This document shows, one piece after another, positions 25,301-36,900 of a stretch of 64,000 nucleotides of DNA; position 1 is the stretch's first letter, and each line of letters opens with the position of its first letter. The DNA comes from Arbacia lixula. Lineage: Eukaryota; Echinodermata; Echinoidea; Arbacioida; Arbaciidae. The stretch spans positions 1,643,247 to 1,707,246 of the forward strand of contig OZ022588.1 in assembly GCA_963669155.1 (NCBI GenBank). Direction: 5' to 3'. The position numbers and the translations under genes are program-made. The notes under the pieces are model-generated. The model saw only the letters and a program-made list of their open reading frames with translations, ran no database searches and had not been told where the DNA came from.

Positions 25301-28300
25301 TTTAGCATGTTTTTGATTAAAGGTCCCCTGTCATCAAAATGTATGTTGACTTCTGTTGAAGCAACTTAACATGTATATAACAAAATCACTAACTGTTAAA
25401 TGGAAATATGTGTCCTACATTTTAAAATAATTTTCTACCTCCACCTGCCCACAAGAGCATCACATGTCTTCACACAATACTATCTAGCAACCTTACATGT
25501 GGGAATAATCATTTCCTTATGTCAGAAATGTGCTAGCTATGTGATGCTATTATAAGCACTTGCAGGTAGTCATTGCAATTTTTAGTTTGTGCATAAATTA
25601 TGTCTATTATCCTGCTAATTTCTACCTTTGATGATGTCATAGGGGGAATCTTGAGTTGGAGGATATTTTGGAGGCGGTGCTTATCAGTGCTGAGAAAAAA
25701 TATAGAAAAATTATTTTAAAATATAGGACACATATTTCCATTGAACAGTTAGTGATTTTCTTATATACATATTAAGTTGCATCAACAGAAGTCAACATAT
25801 ATTTTGATGACAGGGGCCCTTTAATTATTGCGAATACTTCTATCCTAAAATACAGGCTTTAAGACTGCTCGTGCGAAGTCAAGATCGTATCAGCGAAAAT
25901 GACATACAGGACGCCCTCCTTCGTGGAATTGCAACCGAGAAGAAAGGGTAAGCAGTAAACTTGATTTAAAAGAGAGGAAATTAAGGGGACCAGTATACTA
26001 GTTGACCTACCACGAATGGGCATCGGGTTGTATGCTCACGTTTGTTGATGCATATAACTATGTAGCTCGATGTGGATTTCGGAAAGCCATTTCAGACATA
26101 TTATTGAGCGAAGTAATTTGTTGTTTTACATTCCCTATAATTATGTTTCATTACGTTGAATTAACTTTTACATTGACTTTGATTTATCATACAATTATAA
26201 AAACCACGCAGTATCATTATATTTAATATTTTAGTATGTTAATCATACAAAATGCAACATCTTTTTGTATGAATTATTAATCAAATTGTAATACGAACTC
26301 ATTTGAATTTGATTATAAATTAATTTGTATAGAAAGTTAATAATCTATATACAATTCATGTATGAGTCTATTTCTCTTTATTTATTTTTATTTCGACAGG
26401 TTTGTAATCAAATGCGAGTCGGGTTCGACTAGCACATCTGACTCCATATTACCATTAGTTATAAATCATCTCTGACAGTTTTTGTTTAAATGTTATATAT
26501 TGCGACATGTGTGTTAAGTATTCATGTATCCATGTTATGCAAATTGTCAATAGAAATGTCTTGTTAAGTAGTTCCATACATTCTTGTCAATGATGATGAT
26601 GCTGGTGGTAATAAAACAATCAATCAACGTCGATTACAGAATCACTAACTGTTCATTAAAAATATATATCATATTCATAACTCCTCCATTTCCCTTGCCA
26701 GTTTTTGTTGACCCCCGTGCTTATGTTATCCTCATATATGTTGTGTCCCATCATATGACGATAATGTTTCTCTGTTCAATCTCGTTCATGACAAGCGTAT
26801 TCTTATCTGCTCAAAGGAGCCCTTGTCTTGCTTCAATTATTAGTAAATTCATGACACATCCAAGATATAAATTTATGCATATTAAAAAGTCGATACTATG
26901 CGAATATTTCCAGAAGTGTTTCAAAATAAGCTTTGTTCATTTGTATGTCCGTGTTTAATCTGCTTCAATCTAAGGTAAAATGAATGATTTCAAATGAAAC
27001 AAATCGGTTATGAAGGATATTAAATGTATTTATTTCTTGATTGCTTATTTCCTCACATGTATCTTGTTTCTTCCTATATACACGCAGCAAATTGGCGAGT
27101 TTCATTTTGGATCTTCTTAAGGTATACCAGGATATGCACTTTACTCTTCTAGAGATTAACCCACTCGGTACGTAATCAGTGATGTGTTAATTTTGATGGG
27201 TTTCGCTTGATTAAAGTGAACATTGTTTGATCAATTACCACAAATGCTGCAAGCGTAGACTTAATGCCAGCCACTCCCTCAACGCATGTGTATGCAGGGT
27301 AAGACTAGCGCTTTGATGTACTGGTCTATTAAAAGAAGAAAAGTTTGAAACATTATTTTGTCTTTTTTATTTTTGCTACTGCGTCTTTGATGCATTTCGG
27401 CACAAGTTAAATACACTGCGGCTCAAAGGAATTGGCATGGGGAAAGGGAAAGGGAAGGAGCCTCAGTTTTAAACCAATGTATATGTTGTCCAGTTCAGCA
27501 TGAACCACGATGCTTTAGCCTAAAAAGCATCATGTTTCATACGGAACTGGACAAAGTGTGCCGCGGTTTAAAACGGAGGCTCCTTCCCTTTTTTCCCTTT
27601 CCCTTTCCCTATGGCAATTCCTTTGAGCTGTAGTGTACACAAATCCCATAGAGCAGCATTTCACTTGGCACGTAGAAGGTTAATGACTCAATGACTAGTA
27701 TTTGCGCATGTAAATTGACTTGCGTCAAAGTCGTCATCACCATCAATAATGCTCTATAATAATAGTACATATATACAGGCCGGCTTGATGTGAAATTAGA
27801 CAGCAACAAACAAGTTCAAAGTCCACATTGAGGCCGCTATAAAGCATCGTATAAAGCTCTTCGTCTGGTAACATGGTAACATGTACCCCAGTCTCTAGAT
27901 GGTCCATTTATTTACAAAATGATTGACCAGCCGGAGCCTTTTCGTTTACAAATTTAGTTATTGTCCTTCAAAATATGAATTAGGAATATTAATCAATGTA
28001 TCTACGTATTACTTTAAATGTTTTTCAATTGCGTGTGTATAATATGAGCTGCGGAACACACATCCCAAATCGAAGTGTCCTTTCGTCCTTTCTCTCCAAA
28101 TTTATTCCAAAAGTTTAATGTGTTGGATTGTTAACAAAATTAAATAGCTCGCAAAACGCTGTTAAATACATCTCGAATTTAAATAATCAGTGAAACAACA
28201 CAAAATTTCGGTTTGCAGTTGTTCTGGACAAGGTCTACCCGCTGGATTTGGCCGCCATCTTGGACACCAAAGCTACACCCATGTGTAAGGACCTCTGGGG

Positions 28301-30921
28301 TCAAGTAGAGTTTCCGGTTCCGTTTGGCCGACTACCATGTGAAGAGGTGAGGATTTTGTCTATGACAGGTCTCGACGGACACGCAAATTAAATGATTTGA
28401 ACCTACACACAAACTTTTAACACTTTGGGGGAAAATGAAGAATAAGTTACAATTTGAATGAAAATAAAATGTACGATGTCATATTTTTGGCAAGCCGATT
28501 TAATTACATTTCATTATTTAATTTTTCGCAACATTCAATTGTCATCTTTGTAATAATCTTGGAATATTTAATGAGATTTTCACTTTTGGACACATTTGGA
28601 GCTAACAATTTGTGTGTATGTGATGATTAATTAAAAACATAACAATGTCACTATGCACCACAAATATCAAGCCAAAAGGTCTTCTGTGTCAGAACCATCA
28701 TTTATTATGAAGCTGTTTTGATATCTTTCGTTTGTTTGTTTTTTCCCGTAACTTTTACAGGAATTATTCATCGCAAAGCTGGAACATGGCACTCCGGCTA
28801 ATGTGAAGCTCACAGTGTTGAACAGAGAAGCTCGAATCTGGCCTGCCATCAGCGGTGGTGGTATTTCCCTGTTGCTGGGGTAAGTAGCGACCGGATTATT
28901 TTACGAGTATTAGTTTATTTTCATATCATAAACCTGATAAATATTCCATTGAATGATATGAAGGTCTATAAAAGTATGGCATTCTCCAGTTCAACTACTG
29001 AAGGCTACTTAGATCGTTAATGTGTATGAATAGTGTCGGCACTTTACGACATGTTTGTCTTTGTTTTTATCTTGCAGAGATACCGCTCGGCAACTCGATT
29101 GTTCCCACGAGATAGGCTGCTATGCTCAATTCTCTGGCCCGTTAAACCCAACGCAGATGTACGGCTTCACCAAGACAGTGCTCGAGTTGATGCTTGCGAG
29201 CAAGAACCCGGATGGGAAAGTATTGGTGACCGGCAGTCAGGCTATTGACGTCACAACGCTCTTAGCCAATAGAGAAGGACCTGGCGTGGTAGGTCTCTTC
29301 CACAAATGAATTTGCTTTGCTTTGCTTTGTTCACACTGTTAGGTGTGTACAGGGCCCCAGCTTACAATCACTTCGTCTTTGAGGTCCACATCATGACGAT
29401 ATTTAAAAAGAAAAAGCAATTACAACAACAAAAAAACAACAAACAAACAAACGCAATCACAATTCTATCGTCTTTATCGTTACTGACAGTGAGTTCCAAT
29501 ATGTTTACCCTTCAAAGTAAGAATTATTTACATAAATGTTTAACGGCATTTTGTAAAATACGTTTAGGACTCATATGTCTTATGAAATATTTTATTTATG
29601 ATATCATATATCTTGCTACTAGGTTAAAGGCTTAATAATATGCAGGTAAGTGCATTGTAACAAATATGGTTTCGTCTCTTTTATGGTGTCGAATCGATTT
29701 AAACTATTTACGTTTTGTTATGAGCGTTTTTGTCATGAAAGTGTTATTATGACAGTCGAAGATGTTCTCGTCTGATTATAAACGATTATTTACACAAACA
29801 TATGAGCCATTCTACGTAAATGTCACGCGAGTCACACATATTCCATGTAACACAATTCGCAAACAAGGGTCTAGGTCAAAACTGAGAATATATTTGAGCT
29901 GAATCCATTACTCGATCAAGTAAATCAATCATGTATACCCTGACATGTGACTCGTACGACACAGCATGAGTGACTCGTATGACACTTATATGGAATGGCC
30001 CATATTATTGTTGTGAGTACACATCGACCATTTTTTCCCCCAGTCTTCTCTTCTATTCATCATATTTGCCCCTTCTCCTCCCCTTTCTCATCTTCTTCAC
30101 CCTTCTCTCCCCGTTCTCAGGGCATGATGAAGGCATTAGACGAGTACAAGGAGCGCTTGATCGAGCACAAGGCATCCATCTATATTAGGACAACGGTCGG
30201 GATTGTCGGAGCAGACAACCAGAGACTTCCCGACTCCCTCTCCCTCGCAAAGTTTGGTACGATAGCATGCCTACCACACAATCACCCATTTCCCATTTTT
30301 CTCTAAGAACGGGCGGGCTATGTGGTTGAGTTGAGGCCATCGCAGACGACACGATTCGGTCAGTCGTACGACTCTGCGACTGGCTGAATCGCAGCATCCT
30401 GTCATTGGATTTGTGCAAGAAAGTGACGTCACATGTCCTGTCGTAGGCCCTTACGACTGCAAAATTGTAGCAAATCGTGTTGTCTGCGATGGTCTTCAAT
30501 GGTTGCTTATCCTAGGTACTAGGCTATGAGGTGCATGGGCACAACCCAGTTTGCCAGCAACTACGTCTGGTAACACAGACTACGCCCTAATGACGTCATA
30601 GCTCCTCTGGCTTCTTCCCTTTTCCCGTATCATGCACACCCGTCTTAATACCTGAAAGGATAGCTTTATTGCATGGTTCAACTAACTATAATCAGTATCC
30701 GAATCCCCATAGTGTGCATGTGTGTGTGCGAGAGAGAGAGAGCGAGAGAGAGAGAGAGGGGGGGGTGAGAGAGAGAGGGGGTGAGAGGGAGACAGGCAGG
30801 CAGAGAGAGGGAGAGATAGAGAGAGGGGGAGATAGAGAGAGAGAGGGGGGGTGAGAGGGAGATGGGGTGAGAGGGAGACAGGCAGGCAGAGAGGGGGAGA
30901 GATAGAGAGAGAGAGAGAGTG

Positions 30922-30970
<49 letters not shown>

Positions 30971-33900
30971 AGGAATGGAGGTGGGGGAGACGATGTGGGG
31001 GTGCCGGCACAAATGGCGTCATTACTGGGCTTCCGCCATCAAAGTTTTACGATATGTTTGGATACCAGCAACAATTTTGGACACGGTCAATTGCGTTCGA
31101 TTCTGAAAAAGAAATCGACGCCATTACTACATGCGTGAACCCATTCCTATTCATTCCTAGCCTATGTGCTTATTACTCTTCGCAATGCCTTTGGAACATT
31201 AGATATGTTAATGCTTCATTAATAGTACGAGGAAAGTTCAGTCAAAGTTGTGATTATCACAATGTAAGTCTTTTGGGGGGTTTCGACAGTCTGGGTGCCA
31301 CATAATTATGTACGTACTAAGGGTGCACAAACATAATATAACACAAACCTAAGAACTACAGCCACACACAAAAAAAAAAACGTGTTGATTATGACGATCG
31401 TTGTGAGTTATGTTTCCAATATTCCAATTCACATTAAATATGATATTCATCGTTATAGTAAGATTAACGATTCAACAAGATTCAAAATGCAGTAATAGCA
31501 CACTCGGTGATAAAGAGTAAGAAACCCGGTCTTTGTTATGACAAAGTACAGTTGAGGCCAGAAGTTTACATACACCAAGGAAATTCAAAGAAAAGTTGAC
31601 ACTTACCATACATCATAAAATTTACTCTAATAAAATATTTGTGCTATCATGACGTATCTAATATCGAACAAATGGATATGTCATGCAGCTTCAACACATT
31701 GCTTTGTCATTGGGAGCTGAAAACATTTAAGTGTCATTCTTCCCCCCAAAAAAAAAAATAATAATAATAATAATAGTTTAGACAAATCAAAAATAAAAGC
31801 TCAACTAAAACATTTCATGTTTGTGCTAGTTGCTTCTCAACACAAACATTCCAGATTACACTTTTTTGTTCAGTGGTGACATCATGTATATTATCATGAT
31901 AGAAAATGTAATATGAATCATAGATTTGAGATTTATATATATATATGAAAACGATGTTTGAAATATAATAACAAACAATAGAATACATCTTGCACGAATA
32001 TAACTTTTTTCTTCAAAGAGAATTCCACCTGAAATATAATTTAATCCCAATGGCATTCCAATCATGTGGAAGAGCTTAATGCGTTCTTTCATTTGATACC
32101 AAATCCGTCATGGTAGTATGTATATTTCTGAAGACATAGTAAATTTTACGATGTTTGGCAAGCGAACACATTTCACTGCATTCCATGGGTGTATGTAAAC
32201 TTATGGTCTTAACTCTATATCATTTTTGCTTTTAATTACATTAATATTACATCTTTTTTTTAATTAGGAATACCCGTCTATGTCTTCGGAGGAGAGGTTC
32301 CCATAAAAGACATCATCGGCTATGCGCTAGGACGAGAACAGATCATGCATGACGTGAACAGGCCTCGCGTTTATCAGGTAAGAACTACAGCCCTACAAAA
32401 GATCGCGACATCTTCATTATGACGGTCATTGTGAAAAAAAAAAATCACAAAATTACCATTCAAATTGAATATAATATTCATGGTGATAATATGACGATGA
32501 TGGTAGTGGTTAAAATGTGGAGGGGATAGGGGACAGGGCGAGGACAGAAGAGTTTGTTTTCAAAACATTTTCAAAAAAAATATACAGGTGCCACTTTTTG
32601 TTTAAACCATTGTTGAAATAGCTTCTTTAATGTCGATTTGTTTTTCAAATCGAAATCAAGCTTCAACTATTTTAGAATTGAGCTCTTAACTGACCGAACC
32701 TTCGAAGGTTATGCTCTGATAATACATACAGACTGTTCCCATACAAAATATATCTTACCAACGATAAAACAATTTCAACAATATAACAATTTCTTTGTCC
32801 AAAGTCTCAAGCAACTGCTTAGTTTATTCAAACTAATCAGTGCTCTGTCTTTTAAAGAGTTGCGATTGATCTGAATCGATCGCAAGTCCAGTTATCTATC
32901 TCTAATATAGAGGGTTATGATTGATATTAATCGGAAGTCAAGTTACGATCAATCACATTTCTTCTAAGTTCATATAAGAAATGTTAAAGATGTGTGAAAC
33001 ATTGATATTGTGTTTTTATTGTACTCCGAAGAAACAAGCGGAGAGGCACACATCTCGTTCGGCCAATGGAACCAATGGAACTAATGGGACTAATGGAACC
33101 AATGGAACTCGAAATGGTTATCAAAACGGCAACGGCACAACACAACAAAACGGCAACATCAGAAGGAGTCTGAATCCTGACGATATCTTCAATCCTACGA
33201 CGAGGGTACAATAAAGTCCTTTCTCTTAGTTTCTTCTCCGATTGATTATTCTCCTCAAGTTCTTTTCCTCACGTACTGCTTTCTTCTTCTTTTTGATCTT
33301 CTTTGTGGCTTGCTCGTTTGCCCTTCCATTTCAAATGTCTTCTCCTTCTTCCTTTTCCTTACAAAATTGTGTGTTTCTCTCTCCCTCTTTTTTCTCTACT
33401 TTTCCTTCTTCATCATTACATCTTTTCTTTTCTTATCCTTTTTCTAATCCATATTCTTCACGTTCATCTTCCACGTCTCCTTATACCTTTTCTCATTTAT
33501 TTCGATTGCTTTTTCTTCTCCTTCTCTTTCACCTTCTCCTTCTTTTTTTTTGCTGTCTTCTTTTCTTTCTTCATGCTCTTCACCCCTGTTCCTTTTATTT
33601 GATCCGACTACTTTTGTTCTTCTGCTTTCACCCAATCCTTGACACACATGCCAGGCGGTCGCAGTCGGAATGTTCCCCGTCGCCATCCGTAACATCGTCG
33701 GCTTCGACTACGTGTGTTCGCGAGAAACGCCCTCTATCGCTGCCATCGTCAGACCAAACAGGTTAGTGCTTTGGTCTGTGCTCCATGTCCAATGCATATA
33801 AAAAGAAAATGAAGGACTAAATGAGAATGCAAAATTGAGTACGTTTAAAAGATTGAAAGAATCTAGTATTTCTGTGATAATTAATTAGTCGTAAAGCTGC

Positions 33901-36900
33901 TTTGAGGAGAGAAACACGAATATATTTTCTGCAAAAGAAAACTTATTTTTGCTCATTGCGATTTACGAAGTAACTGGTGTGAAGAAACACAAATAGGTTG
34001 TTACAAAAGAAAGCGTAGTTTTGCTCATTTTGATAAACGTAGTTTGTGTATTTAATGTACACGCGAACTCAACCGTAGAGTACGTCGCTATGGACCAAAT
34101 AGAGCTGCCGTCACAGGTTCATGATAAGGGTTATGCTACAATGTTTGGTTTTAAAGAAAAAAAAGAGTATTTCCTCTTGTTACGTATGATTTCTCACAAG
34201 CTGTTTAAAATCGATTTAGCTGATTTTTCTCTGTTCCTTCATTCTATCACTTGTTCTTCATTTTTGCACTTAGTAAACACAAATTTCGTAGATAAGTGTT
34301 TGGTACTAAGAGAGATAATAAGTCAATTCATATCGGGATGGCATTGCCCTTCAGGGGTTCTTACTTGAAGCGCTGGTCTTTACTTTGATATCTTTCACTT
34401 CAGTGAAGACGGCGAAGAAACGTATCCATGGGGTGAAGACACCATAGCCATTCCTGGTAAGTTCCTTCGATATGTTTTTACAGCTGCATCCTTAGTTCTT
34501 TCATTTTTAGTCATTTTCGAAACGCACCCTGTACATTGTCAATTGCTAATATTCTAAAGATATACACCACAGGCCTTTACTAGCCAATGGATATATTAAA
34601 GACATCCAGTCTTTGAATTATCAGCAAATGTAACATTGTTAATTCCTTTTCCTAGTACCCTGTTTTTCTCAAAGTCCAAAGGAGGTAAAGTTAACCGCAA
34701 AATCAAACAACATCCTGCCTCAATGGTTGTTTTTTCATTGTGTAGCGTTCTAATTATTGAAAATAAATGCAACAATATTGTCTTTCTTTTTTGGCTTTGA
34801 GCATTATAAAGTTAATTTCCTCAAGAAAAATGTATATTTCTTTGCAAATAAGAAGTGTTTTGAGGATGTTTCCCTTATCTGCGCTAGCATAACGTGAATT
34901 TTAGTATGTTCCTTATCAATACCTGAGAACTTGAAAAAAAGGGTAAGTGTTTACGATTATTTTTCTTTCTTTATGCCTAGTTTCCGCAATTACATTCATG
35001 CACCGATTGAAATAGTAAAGTAATTCATTCCGCATTTGAGGACAGCGCACCTCGTAAATTCGTAACTGATGGCACGACATTGGGAACTAGGCATTTTACT
35101 TGTTGTTGAGAGATAGTAAGAAAGGATACGTTGTGTGACGAACTTAGTTTTGTACCAGGCTCCCGTCAATCTTCAAAAAGAACAAATTCGGGGAGGAGGT
35201 TCCCTCCGGGAAAGACCTCAGGGTATTATGATATACATATGTCTTCGTGCGTTTCATATGCAGTTTACGGGAGCCTGGCTGACGCACTCAGTCGTCATCA
35301 TGACGTCACGGTGGTACTCAACCAGGCGATCGGTCCAGCAGGGTTCAAGTGCGCCCTCTACGCTCTCAATCAACCACAGGTAGGACTCGTGGTTTATCCA
35401 CTGAGAGATCAGTGGGTTTATCGCTGAGTGCCGTCATTCCATAATAAACGTCATTAATGTACTTATGCTCAGGCAATGCACAATAGAGAACCGAAGTGTG
35501 ACGTTATTCGAGCATTATCGTCAAGACAACTGGTTCTAAACTATGCGGGTAGAGCAAGCAGCGGTGATCACAGCGGGGACTCCAATGTTCGGAGTGCCCG
35601 ACACTAACCGGCTACACAATATTGGACCGGTAAACCTCTCACTGAAGTGATTTTGTTTAGAGCCAGTTGTCTTGACAACATACTCATATGACGACACCAC
35701 TCTGATTCTCCATTAAGCATGAATATCCAAATTCCATTTGATTTTTATTCATTATATCTTCGTTCTACGCCATGAGTATTATCCGCTTAATTATAAATCA
35801 CCATCGATTAGCTTGCAGTAGCACGTTTTCGATTCACGACAGTACATTTAACATGTTCAAGATGACAAAGATTTTAACCGACCTGCATACACACATCGAC
35901 CTGATTCTAAAGGGGCCGTTCACCATGAAGTTAAGTTTTTATAAAAGTAGAATCATGACAGAAAGAAAAGTGAATGTTTGACGAAAATCCGTCAAAGGAT
36001 AAGAAAGTTATGATCTTCTCTTGTGATTTTGTGTCGTCACGTGCGATGTGCCCTCACATTATGTGGTGTGCTGTATGATTCAATAAATTGCTCTTTTTTT
36101 GTTTTTCTTTTTTTTTCCTCCTGCTCCTCCCCCTCTTCCTCCTTCTTCTCCTCCTCAAAGGTTCGTTGCATACTGATGATGGTGGGCCACATCAGTGAGA
36201 GGCAGTCACGTGACCTCATTCAGCTGGCCAAAGACAGACAGGTTCTGATGATCGGGCCCTCTTCGGTGAGAAAAAGTCTAGAACAGTCTCGATTATGGTC
36301 TTAGTTCCCAAATTATGCTTAGTTTTATCATTGTTGTCAATGGGCATCAAGGAGTAGGCCTATCGTAGAAAACAACCATGAAAACATAAGTTAGTAATGA
36401 TAATGATAATGAAGTTTCATTTCATTTCATTTATTTATTTAGCCAGTAGAAAACAACAAAAATACAACATATTTACATCAATAAAGCAATGTTATAGACC
36501 CCTAAGAAGCAAATCTGCTTATGAGCGAGGCCCTTTACATAACAAAATACACGTATAATCATAATGAATACAATTATAAGTATCATAATTTCGATTCTTA
36601 TCATGCATACTAGAATTATTGATTCATTACGTATGCACTTTACAATGTAGATATTTAGTAGATGTATATGTATAGGTAATGTACTGTCAAAACTCGTTTA
36701 TGAGCGCGCGGGTGTTTTCCTAACAGGGGAAGTGTGAAAGTGCATTGCGTGATATTTTGTTCTGCGTCAGCAGTATTTGCCATGAGATGAAATCCCTGAA
36801 TATCGATCTCAAAACAATATAGAAGTATTAACAAGTTATTCATTGCCATTTTCCTCAGTTTAAGCATGGCTTGCAAGTCAACCTCCTCAAACCCGGATCA

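Noticed and set aside
30669..31138. Arg/Glu-rich and Leu/Ser-rich frames
   Set aside because: Low-complexity translations of a GA/GGGA microsatellite in intron 9.
33242..33766. 174-codon plus-strand frame rich in Ser, Phe and Leu
   Set aside because: It is a CT/TTC-rich intronic tract read in the wrong frame across exon 12; the ACLY-like frame explains the conserved part.
35131..35263. In-frame upstream extension of ACLY-like exon 14
   Set aside because: It has no counterpart in ACLY; the CATATGCAG acceptor at 35263 gives a gapless IPV junction in the right phase.
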